From contig CBDDFN010000020.1 in NCBI GenBank assembly GCA_965227065.1, forward strand, positions 124,001 through 188,000: a DNA stretch of 64,000 nt. The letters are read 5' to 3'. Of the stretch, positions 1 through 9,360 are shown piece after piece. Under the pieces are notes generated by a model, which was not told the origin of the DNA, searched no databases, and saw only the letters and a program-made list of their open reading frames with translations. Each line of letters begins with the position of its first letter. Positions within the stretch are counted from its first letter, which is position 1. The position numbers and the translations under genes were made by a program. The DNA comes from CBDDFN01 sp965227065. Lineage in GTDB: Bacteria > Pseudomonadota > Alphaproteobacteria > SPJN01.

Positions 1-2
1 TT

Positions 3-3000
3 CTGCCGCCGCAAGACAATGCCGCTGCGGGCAAGCAGGCCGGCGATGTTTCGCTGCTCGACATTGAAAACGCGCTGCGCTTCAACAATGGCCTGACCCT
101 GCTGACCCTGACGGCTGAAGAGCTGATCGAAGTTCTTGAGCATGCCGTGTCGGCAACCGGCCCGGGCAACACGCCGGGTCAGTTTGCGCAAGTCGGCGGG
201 ATCAACTTCGCGTTTGACGCCAGCCTGCCTGCAGGTGAGCGTGTCACCTCGGCGGCGATTGTCGATGAGTGGGGCAAAATCTGCGACGTGCTGCTCGTCA
301 ATGGCGAGCTGGTCGGCGATGCGGGCCGCGAAATCCGCGTCGTGACCTTGAACTTCATGGCTGACGGTGGCGACGGCTATCCCTTCCCGGCCTTCGGCGA
401 AGATCGCGTCGATCTGGGTGGCGAGCAAGACGCCCTTTACGACTATCTGGCCGCCAACTTCTCTGACGACTGGTTCCGCGATGCCGAAACCCCCGCCAGC
501 GAAGACATCCGTATCCAGAATGCGGCTGAACGCGCCGATGAAGTGATCGCCCCCCAGGGTGACGAAAATTTCAATCTGGTGAAAATCGGCGGTTACGACT
601 CAGGCATCTTTGACGAGAGCGCCGCTGAGATTGTTGCCCATGATCCCGACAATCAGCGCCTGTTTGTCGTCAATGCCGACGCCAATGAACTCGACATTCT
701 CGACATGTCGGACCCGACCAACCTGGTCAAGGTCGGTACAAAAAGCGTTGGTGACGATGTCGCCGAAGCCGGTTCGGTGAACTCGGTTGCGGTTAAAAAC
801 GGCCTGGTCGCGGTTGCGGTTGAAAATGACGATGAAGACATGAACGGCTTCATTGCCTTCTATGACACTGACGGCAACTTCCTGGGTGCCGTTGAAGTCG
901 GCAACCTGCCCGACATGGTCACCTTCACGCCCGATGGCACCAAGGTTCTGGTCGCCAATGAAGGCGAGCCGACCGATGCCGGCGATCCGATGGGCTCGAT
1001 CTCGATCATCGACGTGTCGGGTGGTGTTGATGCCGCCACGGTTCAAAATCTTGACTTCACCGCCTTTGACGGCCGTGAGGTTGAGCTGGCCAATCGCGGC
1101 GTGCGTATCTTCCCCGATACGGATGCCTCGGTTGATTTTGAACCCGAATATATCTCGGTCTCGCCTGATGGAACCAAAGCGTTCGTCACCCTTCAGGAAG
1201 CCAATGCGGTTGCCGTGGTTGACATCGAAGCTGGCACCATTCTCGACATTCAGGGCCTGGGCGTGAAGGACTTCAGCCTCGACCTGCCGACCCTCGAAAC
1301 CGCTGATTTTGTCGATCTGCCGCTGCTCGGCACTGATGCCAATGGCCTCGACATCTTTATGGGTGGTTTCTCGGGCCTGTTCTTCAATGGTTACAATGAA
1401 GACAATGGCAACTATCAGTTCCTGGCGGTGCCCGATCGCGGCCCCAATGGCAGCGATGTGGTTGACGGTGCGCGCACCTTCAACCTGCCCGACTATCAGG
1501 CCCGTGTGGTTCAGATCGAAGTTGATCCGACAACCATGACCGCCCAAGTCGTCGATCAGATCTTCTTCACCGATGGTGAAGGCAATCCGATCACCGGCCT
1601 GCCCAACATTGAAGGCTTCGACGAAATCCCGGTCGATGCTGCGGGCAATCCGCTCGACTATGATCCGCTGGGTGCGGACATGGAAGGCATTGTCCAGGCC
1701 GCTGATGGCAGCTTCTGGACGGTCGATGAGTATCGCCCGGCGATCTACCATTTCGACGAAGACGGCGTCCTGATTGATCGCTTCGTGCCGACCGGCACGG
1801 CGGCGCTGGGCGGTGAGGATGCCGGTACATTCGGTACCGAAACCCTGCCGGAAGTCTATTCGGATCACCGTTCGAACCGTGGCTTTGAAGGCATGGCGTA
1901 TGATACCGACAATGACATCCTTTACGCCTTCATTCAGACCCCGATCCCCAATCCCGACAATGCCACCTCGGCTGACTCGGCGGTCATCCGCATGCTCGGC
2001 ATAGATCCGAGCACGGGTGAGGCGGTTGCTGAATATGTCTATCTGCTCGACAAGGCCGACTATCTGCCCGGCGGCGTGGTCGACAAGATCGGTGACGCGA
2101 CCTATCTGGGTGACGGCACCTTCGCCATCATCGAGCGCGACAGCTCGGTTGATGATCCCAATGGCATCAAGAATGTCTTTGCCTTCAACCTGACCGGCGC
2201 GACCGACGTTCTGAACCTGGACGTTGAAGCTGTGACGGGTGGCCAGACGCTTGAGCAGCTGACCCCCGATGAGATGGCCGATTTCGGTATCAATGCGATT
2301 GAAAAGATCAAATATTTCAATCTGCCGAGCCTTGGCTACACCCCCTCGGACAAGGCCGAAGGCATCACCATGATGCCCGATGGCACCATTGTCGTGATCA
2401 ATGACAATGACTTCGGCATTGAAGGTGCTGAAGGTCTTGTTCCGCAGCTGGGCTTCATCAGCTTCGACAAGTCGAACGGCATTGACCCCAGCAACGAAGA
2501 TGGCCTGATCGCGATCAAGCATCATCCGGTGTTCGGCTTCCACATGCCTGATGCCATCGCGTCCTATGAAGTTGACGGTGTGAACTACTATGTCACCGCC
2601 AATGAAGGGGACAGCCGCGACTTTGACGAAAGTCGTATCAAGGACATCGTGCTTGATCCGGTGGCCTTTCCCGACGCTGCCGAGCTTCAGGAAGATGAAG
2701 TTCTGGGCCGCCTGCTGGTGTCGAACCTGCATGGTGACCTGGACGGCGATGGTGACTTTGACCAGCTGTTCAGCTACTCGACCCGGTCATTCTCGATCTT
2801 TGATGAGTATGGCAACAAAGTGTTCGACTCCGGCGATGATCTTGCCCGGATCGTGGCTGACTTCGATCCGCGCCTGTTCAACAGCCAGGGTGATAATGAC
2901 AGCTTTGACAACCGCTCCGACGACAAAGGCGTGGAAGCCGAAGCCGTCGCCATCGGTGAAGTCAATGGCCGCATGATCGCCTTTGTCGGCCTTGAGCGTG

Positions 3001-4148
3001 CCGGTGGTATCGCGGCTTACGACATTACCGACCCCTTCAATGCCGAGTTCCTCGACTATATCAACACCGCCAACCTCGATGAGGATGCCGGTCCGGGGAT
3101 GGGTGGCGACATTGGCCCCGAAGGTCTGGCCTTTATCGACCACACAGTCAGCCCGACGGGCACCGATCTTCTGGCCGTCGGCTATGAAGTTTCGGGCACC
3201 ACGGCGGTGTTCGAAATCGATCTGGGCCTCAGCACCGATGAGATGGGTCTGTTTGAACGCCTCGGCGGTGACGATGACCGCATCGATGCAGGGGCTGATC
3301 AGGACACGCTTTATGGCGGTGACGGCGTTGATCGCCTGAACGGCAATGGCGGTGACGACACTCTGTATGGCGGTGCCGGCAATGACATCATTCGCGGCGG
3401 CATCGGCGATGATCGCGTCTATGGCGACCAGGGCGATGACACGCTGACCGGCGATGGCGGTTCCGACCGTCTCTACGGTGAAGAAGGTGTCGACCGTCTC
3501 TATGGCGGGCTGGGCAATGACTTCCTCTATGGCGGTGATGACAATGACATCCTGCGCGGCGAGGGCGGCAATGACCGGCTGTATGGCGGCCTGGGCGATG
3601 ATCTGATGGTCGGTGGCCTGGGTGATGACACGCTGCTGGGCGGTGAAGGCAATGACCGCCTGATCGGCAATGAAGGTGCGGACCGTCTGGTCGGCGGCCT
3701 CGGTGATGACCGTTTGGAAGCGGGCAGCGGCGATGACCGTCTCGATGGCGGCGAGGGCATGGACTATCTGATCGGTGGTCTGGGCAATGACCGTTTGGCC
3801 GGTGATGCCGGTGACGACATTCTGGTGGGCGGCGACGGCGATGACACGCTGTTCGGCGGTGCCGGTCTTGATCGTCTCTATGGCGGCCTTGGGGATGACC
3901 TGATCTATGGCGGTGCCGGTGAAGACCGCATCTTTGCCATGGACAATGCCGGCAACGACCTTCTGGACGACTTCACCGTCGGTGAAGACGTCGTCAATCT
4001 GGAAGGCACCGCGCTGCTGAGCTTTGCGGATGTTCAGGCCAATATGACCCAGGTGGGCACCAGCACCATCCTGACACTTGGTTCAGGTTCGCTGAAGTTC
4101 CAGGGCGTGGCCATGGTTGACCTGACCGAGGACGAGTTCGCCTTCTAA
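3..4148 (+). CDS. RTX exoprotein, 3' part: 5'-nucleotidase C-terminal domain + phytase-like propeller + RTX repeats
   Basis: Open from the first bases of the window, so the start lies upstream; 1381 residues are visible. Bases 3 to about 450 encode the C-terminal half of a 5'-nucleotidase domain (motifs NNGLTLLTLTAEEL, AQVGGINFAFD, DGGDGYPF). Then follows a long choice-of-anchor I-type beta-propeller with an inserted phytase-like esterase domain (VPDRGPNG near 1430, GFEGMAYD near 1880). About 24 glycine/aspartate nonapeptides (GGxGxDxLx type) at roughly 3270-3950 should bind calcium outside the cell. The last 60 residues, ending LTEDEFAF, look like an uncleaved type I secretion signal. The product is probably a secreted phosphoesterase. 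The TolC, ABC and HlyD genes just downstream are its likely exporter. Which domain is catalytically active cannot be judged without the missing N-terminus. Confidence 0.9.
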   Translation: MPPQDNAAAGKQAGDVSLLDIENALRFNNGLTLLTLTAEELIEVLEHAVSATGPGNTPGQFAQVGGINFAFDASLPAGERVTSAAIVDEWGKICDVLLVNGELVGDAGREIRVVTLNFMADGGDGYPFPAFGEDRVDLGGEQDALYDYLAANFSDDWFRDAETPASEDIRIQNAAERADEVIAPQGDENFNLVKIGGYDSGIFDESAAEIVAHDPDNQRLFVVNADANELDILDMSDPTNLVKVGTKSVGDDVAEAGSVNSVAVKNGLVAVAVENDDEDMNGFIAFYDTDGNFLGAVEVGNLPDMVTFTPDGTKVLVANEGEPTDAGDPMGSISIIDVSGGVDAATVQNLDFTAFDGREVELANRGVRIFPDTDASVDFEPEYISVSPDGTKAFVTLQEANAVAVVDIEAGTILDIQGLGVKDFSLDLPTLETADFVDLPLLGTDANGLDIFMGGFSGLFFNGYNEDNGNYQFLAVPDRGPNGSDVVDGARTFNLPDYQARVVQIEVDPTTMTAQVVDQIFFTDGEGNPITGLPNIEGFDEIPVDAAGNPLDYDPLGADMEGIVQAADGSFWTVDEYRPAIYHFDEDGVLIDRFVPTGTAALGGEDAGTFGTETLPEVYSDHRSNRGFEGMAYDTDNDILYAFIQTPIPNPDNATSADSAVIRMLGIDPSTGEAVAEYVYLLDKADYLPGGVVDKIGDATYLGDGTFAIIERDSSVDDPNGIKNVFAFNLTGATDVLNLDVEAVTGGQTLEQLTPDEMADFGINAIEKIKYFNLPSLGYTPSDKAEGITMMPDGTIVVINDNDFGIEGAEGLVPQLGFISFDKSNGIDPSNEDGLIAIKHHPVFGFHMPDAIASYEVDGVNYYVTANEGDSRDFDESRIKDIVLDPVAFPDAAELQEDEVLGRLLVSNLHGDLDGDGDFDQLFSYSTRSFSIFDEYGNKVFDSGDDLARIVADFDPRLFNSQGDNDSFDNRSDDKGVEAEAVAIGEVNGRMIAFVGLERAGGIAAYDITDPFNAEFLDYINTANLDEDAGPGMGGDIGPEGLAFIDHTVSPTGTDLLAVGYEVSGTTAVFEIDLGLSTDEMGLFERLGGDDDRIDAGADQDTLYGGDGVDRLNGNGGDDTLYGGAGNDIIRGGIGDDRVYGDQGDDTLTGDGGSDRLYGEEGVDRLYGGLGNDFLYGGDDNDILRGEGGNDRLYGGLGDDLMVGGLGDDTLLGGEGNDRLIGNEGADRLVGGLGDDRLEAGSGDDRLDGGEGMDYLIGGLGNDRLAGDAGDDILVGGDGDDTLFGGAGLDRLYGGLGDDLIYGGAGEDRIFAMDNAGNDLLDDFTVGEDVVNLEGTALLSFADVQANMTQVGTSTILTLGSGSLKFQGVAMVDLTEDEFAF

Positions 4149-4168
4149 GTCCTTTGAAGTATTAACGG

Positions 4169-4206
4169 AAAAGGCGGTGCCTCCAGGTGCCGCCTTTTCT
4201 CTTTTT
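4169..4206 (+). terminator. Rho-independent terminator after the RTX gene
   Basis: AAAAGGCGGTGCC and GGTGCCGCCTTTT form a GC-rich stem with two G-U pairs and a short loop, followed by CTCTTTTT. It lies 20 bases after the RTX stop codon, so the abundant cargo mRNA can end before the secretion genes. Confidence 0.85.
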
Positions 4207-4323
4207 GCCCTCTGCGAGGCAAAACGTCACCAAGACGCAATAATTGCATCGTAGGGAAAGAGCCGGTAAGTCTAGTCTCCTGAATGGCAGCTCTCTCATG
4301 CCTTCGGCGACAAGGGGGACAAT

Positions 4324-5961
4324 TTGCAGAACATTGGTCGATTGGTGCGGATCCGGCGCAATGGCGGCGACCAGCGCAAGCTGGCTCGTGGTGCTTCCAT
4401 GGCGCTGTGTATGGTGATGGGTGCCGCCATGGCTTCGTCTGCGCTTGCGCAGGAGCCTGGCCGTTTTGAGGCCTTGGAAAAAGCCGCGCAGGACAAGCGC
4501 GCCAGCGGCCGTGAAGCGCCGGTTGAAAAGAAGGCCGATCCTGAAGCGGTTGACACTGCACCCTCCGGTCGCGCATCCGATGCCTTGAAAATCCGCGTTC
4601 CGGCCCGGGGCTCAATTGCGGTGGAAAGTGATGCCGATCAGGTACTGGAACGGCGCGCAGCAGGAACCGCCCGTGCGGCGGTGTTTACCGGCTCTGTCCG
4701 CAATGCCTTGATGAGCCATCCGCGCTATGGCGCTTTCCTGGCGGGTATTGAGTCCCGCGAGGCGCAAATTCGGGAAGCCCGGGCGGGCTATTTCCCGACC
4801 ATTTCTGTGGGTGTGACCTCACGCGTCAGCCGGTTTTCGGCAGCCGATCAGGATCTTGACGGCAATGTCCGGGATCGCGGGGTTGAGTATGATTCCGATG
4901 CCCTGTTGACGGTACAGCAGAATCTTTTTGACGGTGGCGCGACCGTGAACCAGGTGAAGGTTGCCAAGGCGGCCACCCGGGTTGAAGCAGCATCCTCCAC
5001 CGAGGGGCTCGCCGATCTCGCCATTCGGGCGATTGAATCGTGGCATGATGTGCTGCGGGAGCGGATGCGTCATGAGCTCGCCCTGCGCCAGCTGGCCGCC
5101 CATAAGACCATTCTGGCCCGTGTCACCCTTCGGTATGAGCGCGGTGCTGCCCCTGTGACCGATCTGGCCCGGGCTGAAGCCCGTCTGGCCGATGCGCGGG
5201 CCACTGTGATCACGCGCGAGGCGGGGCTTGAAATTGCAATCCAGAATTATGTCGAAGCCTATGGCGAGACACCGGGCGAGGTGGGCTTTGTCCGCTTCAC
5301 CGAATTGGTGCCGGGCTCTGTAACTGATGCGCTTTCGCAGGCGCGCGCGATGAATGCCTCCTTGATCCGCGCCGCGGCAGAACGTGATCAGGCCGAAGCC
5401 AATGTTCGTGTGGCGCAGTCCGCCTATTACCCCCAGCTTCAGCTTGAGGGCAATGCGGTGCAGTTCGACATTTGGGACAATCGCGAATATGGCCTGACCG
5501 GCCGGCTGATCGCGTCTTATCCGATTTTCGAAGGCGGCGCGCGCTCTGCCCGCAATGAACGGGCCAAGGCCAATCTGGCCCGGGCGCAGTTCCAGCAATC
5601 AGCCGTTTCGCGCGCCATTGACCGGGATGTGCGGGTGACCTGGGAACGGGTGCAGGCGCTTGGCCGTCGTCTCGTCACTCAGGAAAAGGCCCTGCGGGCC
5701 AATGAAGAGGCCCGGGCGCTGATCCGTGAACAGTTTGGCTTTGGGGGCCGGTCCTTGTTTGACTTGCTTGAAGCCGAGCGTGATGTGTTTACGGCGGCCG
5801 ATCAATATCTGTCGTCGCGCATCGATTTTGAGATTTCCCGCTTTGAACTCGCTGCAGTGACCGGCGTCTTGCTCAACTTGCTTGACGTATCGATCATGGG
5901 ACAGACGCGTGACGAGCGCTCTGAAGATGCGCCGCAGCCGGGCGCACCGGACGACTTTTAA
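4324..5961 (+). CDS. TolC-family outer membrane efflux protein of a type I secretion system
   Basis: A 545-residue outer membrane channel of the TolC/OEP family, the exit duct for type I export. A TTG start at 4324 is favoured because AAGGGGG lies about six bases upstream. An ATG at 4399 begins a classic signal sequence (MALCMVMGAAMASSALAQ), so the first 25 residues may be an N-terminal extension. A charged low-complexity linker (about residues 45-100) precedes the paired OEP repeats, with recognisable YFPTISVGV, NLFDGG, YPQLQLEG and YPIFEGGARSARNERAKANL segments. It is followed after 20 bases by the ABC component and then the adaptor, which indicates one exporter operon. Its specificity for the RTX protein upstream is inferred from position. 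Confidence 0.93.
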   Translation: MQNIGRLVRIRRNGGDQRKLARGASMALCMVMGAAMASSALAQEPGRFEALEKAAQDKRASGREAPVEKKADPEAVDTAPSGRASDALKIRVPARGSIAVESDADQVLERRAAGTARAAVFTGSVRNALMSHPRYGAFLAGIESREAQIREARAGYFPTISVGVTSRVSRFSAADQDLDGNVRDRGVEYDSDALLTVQQNLFDGGATVNQVKVAKAATRVEAASSTEGLADLAIRAIESWHDVLRERMRHELALRQLAAHKTILARVTLRYERGAAPVTDLARAEARLADARATVITREAGLEIAIQNYVEAYGETPGEVGFVRFTELVPGSVTDALSQARAMNASLIRAAAERDQAEANVRVAQSAYYPQLQLEGNAVQFDIWDNREYGLTGRLIASYPIFEGGARSARNERAKANLARAQFQQSAVSRAIDRDVRVTWERVQALGRRLVTQEKALRANEEARALIREQFGFGGRSLFDLLEAERDVFTAADQYLSSRIDFEISRFELAAVTGVLLNLLDVSIMGQTRDERSEDAPQPGAPDDF

Positions 5962-5981
5962 GTGATTTGTGAGGACCATTC

Positions 5982-7868
5982 GTGAGCAGTACAACACCCA
6001 ATTCCGACGGTGTAGCCGTTCCCAGTTCCGCTGAAGCGCGGCCCCATTGGTTCTGGAGCGCCTTCCGGCGCAACAAGGATATTTACTGGCGTGTCGCGAT
6101 TGCCGCGATTGTCACCAATATTTTTGCGCTGACCACGTCGATCTTCACGATGACGGTCTATGACCGCATCCTGCCCAATGACGCCACCGAAAGTCTGGTG
6201 GTTTTGGCGATCGGGGTTGGTCTGGTTCTGTTTTTTGACTTCATCATCAAGAATTTGCGGTCCTATTTTGTCGATGTTGCCTCAACCAAGGCTGACAAGC
6301 GGATTGCGCGCGACCTGTTTGGTCAAATCCTTGATCTGGCGTTGAAAACACCGCGTGGCCAGGCCGGGGCACTTGCCAATACGATGCGCGAGTTTGAGAG
6401 CTTGCGGGAATTTTTCACCTCGGCGAGCTTTATCGCGGTGATCGATTTTCCCTTCGTCATCCTGTTTTTGACGGTTATCTGGTTCATTGGCGGCCCGATC
6501 GTGCTTGTGCCCTTGCTGATGGTGCCGCTGGTGCTGGGCGTTGGCCTGGCCATCCAGCCATTCCTGGCGCGCCTGTCGAAGCAGATTATGGAAGGCGGCC
6601 AGAACAAACATGGCGTGTTGATCGAGGCGATTACGGGGCTTGAAACGCTCAAGACCACGGCCTTTGGCCCGGTTATGGCAGAACGCTGGGGCGATGCGGT
6701 GGACCACACGGCCGAACAAGGCCGCGAAAGCCGGATTTTCTCCCAGCTTGCGCTGGCAACCGCGGCGACTGCCCAGCAAGTCACCCAGGTCGGCATCGTC
6801 TGTTACGGTGTTTTTCTGGTCAAGGACGGCACGATGACGGCGGGGGCGCTGATTGCCTGCGTGATCCTGTCGGGCCGCACCATGGCGCCTTTGGGTCAGC
6901 TCGCCAACATTCTGGCGCGTGCTCACCATGCCCTGTCCGCTTACCGGGCAATCGACAAGCTGATGCAAGCCGATCTCGACTTCAATCCGACGCGCAGTTA
7001 CTTGCGCCGTCCCAAGCTGGATGGAAAAATTGAGTTTCGCGATGTGAAATTTTCCTATCCGGGGTCGGGCCAAAAGGCACTGGATGGCGTGACTTTTACG
7101 GTCGAGCCGGGCGAGAAGGTCGGTATTCTGGGCCGGATCGGGTCGGGCAAAAGTACCATCGCGCGCCTTATTCAAGGGCTTTATGACCCCGATGAAGGCA
7201 CGATCCTGCTTGATAACACCGAAATCCGTCAGATCGACCCGCGCGACCGGCGCGCCAATATGGGCGTGGTGTTGCAGGACGTGACGCTGTTTTCCGGCTC
7301 GATCCGGGACAATATTGCGGCGGGCCGGCAAATGTCGGATGAAGAAGTGATCGAGGCGGCCAAAGCCTCGGGTCTGCATGACTTTATCGGCGGTTTGCCC
7401 AATGGCTATGACATTCGTCTGGCGGAACGGGGCGAGGGACTGTCGGGCGGCCAGAAACAGGCCATCTCGATTTCCCGTGCGCTGGCCGGTGACCCGTCGT
7501 TGCTGATCCTGGATGAGCCGACCTCGGCCATGGATGTGCGCTCGGAAGCCCATTTCCTGCAACGCGTGCAGCCCTTTTTGAAGGATCACACGCTGGTGCT
7601 GGTGACCCACCGGACCTCCATGCTGGCCATCGTTGACAAGCTCATTGTCGTCGACAAGGGCAAGATCGTGGCGCAAGGCCCCAAGGCCGATGTGCTGGCC
7701 GCCTTCCAGCGCAATGCCGGCGCCCCGGCCTCTAAACAACAAAATCCCCAGCAAAATCCCCAGCAGACCCCCGGCGCAACCGCGCAATTGGGGGCGCAAC
7801 AACGCGTCACTGCCAAGCCGCAGATTTCGCAAGGGCCCACCGACGGCTCCGACCCTGTGGCTGATTAA
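5982..7868 (+). CDS. Type I secretion ABC transporter, permease/ATPase fusion
   Basis: A 628-residue inner membrane exporter half that dimerises to drive RTX cargo through the HlyD-TolC conduit. GTG start with GAGGA upstream. The membrane domain begins with MTVYDRILPNDA, the signature of the LapB/LssB-type secretion permeases. The ATPase has Walker A GRIGSGKST (about residue 384), signature LSGGQKQ (about 487) and Walker B LLILDEP (about 507). The N-terminal C39-peptidase-like domain found in many relatives is absent; the protein begins only about 45 residues before the first membrane helix. The last 45 residues form an unusual glutamine- and proline-rich tail (KQQNPQQNPQQTP) after the ATPase fold. 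Second gene of the exporter operon, 11 bases before the adaptor. Confidence 0.95.
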   Translation: MSSTTPNSDGVAVPSSAEARPHWFWSAFRRNKDIYWRVAIAAIVTNIFALTTSIFTMTVYDRILPNDATESLVVLAIGVGLVLFFDFIIKNLRSYFVDVASTKADKRIARDLFGQILDLALKTPRGQAGALANTMREFESLREFFTSASFIAVIDFPFVILFLTVIWFIGGPIVLVPLLMVPLVLGVGLAIQPFLARLSKQIMEGGQNKHGVLIEAITGLETLKTTAFGPVMAERWGDAVDHTAEQGRESRIFSQLALATAATAQQVTQVGIVCYGVFLVKDGTMTAGALIACVILSGRTMAPLGQLANILARAHHALSAYRAIDKLMQADLDFNPTRSYLRRPKLDGKIEFRDVKFSYPGSGQKALDGVTFTVEPGEKVGILGRIGSGKSTIARLIQGLYDPDEGTILLDNTEIRQIDPRDRRANMGVVLQDVTLFSGSIRDNIAAGRQMSDEEVIEAAKASGLHDFIGGLPNGYDIRLAERGEGLSGGQKQAISISRALAGDPSLLILDEPTSAMDVRSEAHFLQRVQPFLKDHTLVLVTHRTSMLAIVDKLIVVDKGKIVAQGPKADVLAAFQRNAGAPASKQQNPQQNPQQTPGATAQLGAQQRVTAKPQISQGPTDGSDPVAD

Positions 7869-7879
7869 GGAAGACGAGA

Positions 7880-9247
7880 ATGGCGCAAGAGAAAAATCCG
7901 TTTGAGCACCGCTTTGCCACGCTGAAAGAAGATGGGCGCGGGCCGTCATTGGCCGCCAATCTTCTGCTTGGTCTGATCGCTGGCTTTTTGGTGGTTCTGG
8001 TGATCTGGATGTCGTGGGCCGAGCTTGACCGCGTGACCCGCGCGCAGGGCCGGGTGATCCCCAGCCAACAAATCCAGGTGGTGCAGAACCTTGAAGGCGG
8101 CATTGTCCGTCAGATCATGGTGCGCGAAGGCGACACGGTCAAAAAAGACCAGATCCTGGTCCGTCTTGATGACACGATCTATGACAGCCAGTTCCAGCGG
8201 CATGAAAAGGAATATGTCACGCTGCTGGCGCGCGAGGCGCGTCTGGTCGGTGAGAAAGAAGGTAAACGGCCGGTCTATCCCGACAAGGTGGAGACGGTTG
8301 CGCCTGACGCGATCAGCGCCGAACAAGATACTTACCGGGCGCGCATATCGGGTCACCGGGCGGAGCTTGATGTGCTGTATGCGCAGCTGGCCCAGCGCCG
8401 CAAAAGCCTGGCTGAAGCCAAGGTCGCGGTCCAGAACGCAGAAACCGAGGTTTCGCACGCCTTTGAAGATTTCAATATGATTGAGCCGCTGGTTGAAAGC
8501 GGTGCCGAACCGCGGCGCGAGCTGATGCGCGCGCAACAAAGGCTGGATGCGGCGAGCGGTGAGTTGCGCCAGTTGCGCCTGACGGTGGAGCGGACCGAAT
8601 CTGCAATTCGCGAAACCCAAAGCCAGATTTCATCGGCGCAAAAGACCTTCAAGACCGACGCGGCCAATGAATTGTCCGAAGTCCGGCGTGAGATGGAAGC
8701 CTTGACCGCCGACCGGCCCGCCCTGGTTGACCGGGTGGACCGGACCGAGGTGCGCTCGCCGGTGAACGGGATCGTCAACCGGGTTCTGGTGACCACGGTG
8801 GGCGGGGTTGCCCAGCCGGGCATGCCGCTGGTTGAAGTGGTTCCCGCCGATGACACCTTGTTGGTTGAGGCGCGCATCCGGCCCGAAGACATTGCCTTCA
8901 TGCGGCCGGGCCTGCCTGCGCGGGTCAAGATCACGGCCTATGATTACACCCGCTACGGCACGCTGGAAGGCGAGCTTGAGCATATCTCGGCCGATGCGGT
9001 CCAGATTGATCAAGAGCAAGGCATCACAAGCTATATCGCCCATGTTCGTACCAAAACCGCGAACCTGCCCGGTGCGGGCCGCAAGGCGAAAAGCGACGAT
9101 GATGAAGCGGTCGACCCGTCTGAGGATCTGCCGATCATTCCGGGCATGGTGGCCGAAGTGGACATCATCAATGGCCGCCGAACCGTGCTCGACTATATCA
9201 TCCGGCCCTTGCTGAAATTGAAAGAAACCGCCTTCCGCGAGGGGTAG
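7880..9247 (+). CDS. HlyD-family periplasmic adaptor of the type I secretion system
   Basis: A 455-residue membrane fusion protein linking the ABC exporter to the TolC-like channel. ATG start preceded by AAGGAAGACGAG. One membrane anchor lies at about residues 26-46 (LLLGLIAGFLVVLVIWMSW). It is followed by the biotinyl-lipoyl-like half motif LEGGIVRQIMVREGDTVKKDQILVRLDD, a long alpha-helical hairpin (about 110-280), the returning lipoyl half (VRSPVNGIVNRVLVTTVGGVAQPGMPLVEVVP), and a beta-barrel ending in IIPGMVAEVDIINGRRTVLDYIIRPL. This is the normal architecture and length for the family. It closes the exporter operon. Confidence 0.96.
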   Translation: MAQEKNPFEHRFATLKEDGRGPSLAANLLLGLIAGFLVVLVIWMSWAELDRVTRAQGRVIPSQQIQVVQNLEGGIVRQIMVREGDTVKKDQILVRLDDTIYDSQFQRHEKEYVTLLAREARLVGEKEGKRPVYPDKVETVAPDAISAEQDTYRARISGHRAELDVLYAQLAQRRKSLAEAKVAVQNAETEVSHAFEDFNMIEPLVESGAEPRRELMRAQQRLDAASGELRQLRLTVERTESAIRETQSQISSAQKTFKTDAANELSEVRREMEALTADRPALVDRVDRTEVRSPVNGIVNRVLVTTVGGVAQPGMPLVEVVPADDTLLVEARIRPEDIAFMRPGLPARVKITAYDYTRYGTLEGELEHISADAVQIDQEQGITSYIAHVRTKTANLPGAGRKAKSDDDEAVDPSEDLPIIPGMVAEVDIINGRRTVLDYIIRPLLKLKETAFREG

Positions 9248-9360
9248 GCGGAACGGGGCGCTCTTTGTTCACATGATGCTGATCGTTGGGTGGGTTGTGT
9301 CGGCTGCAAAGCTTGTCACACTCTGCTTCATCACGGAACAAGCCTGTCAGGGAGGGCGCC

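Noticed and set aside
600..2732. A 710-codon open frame antisense to the RTX gene.
   Set aside because: It mirrors the codon pattern of a long GC-rich coding region, has no ribosome binding site and no domain, while the plus strand carries clear protein families throughout.
3270..3950. Regular DNA repeats that could suggest a satellite or CRISPR array.
   Set aside because: The period is 27 bases in frame and encodes RTX nonapeptides; there are no unique spacers.
4236..4246. GCAATAATTGC dyad before the TolC-like gene.
   Set aside because: Only 5-bp arms in an AT-rich promoter stretch; too weak to call an operator.
6282..7949. A 555-codon open frame antisense to the ABC exporter gene.
   Set aside because: The sense strand has Walker A, signature and Walker B motifs; the antisense product is low-complexity and rich in His/Gln/Arg.
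9286..9360. Upstream start for the haloalkane dehalogenase.
   Set aside because: The 25 extra residues are unlike the family and the GGGAGG site serves the ATG at 9361; residue numbering from there matches DhaA at Asn41.
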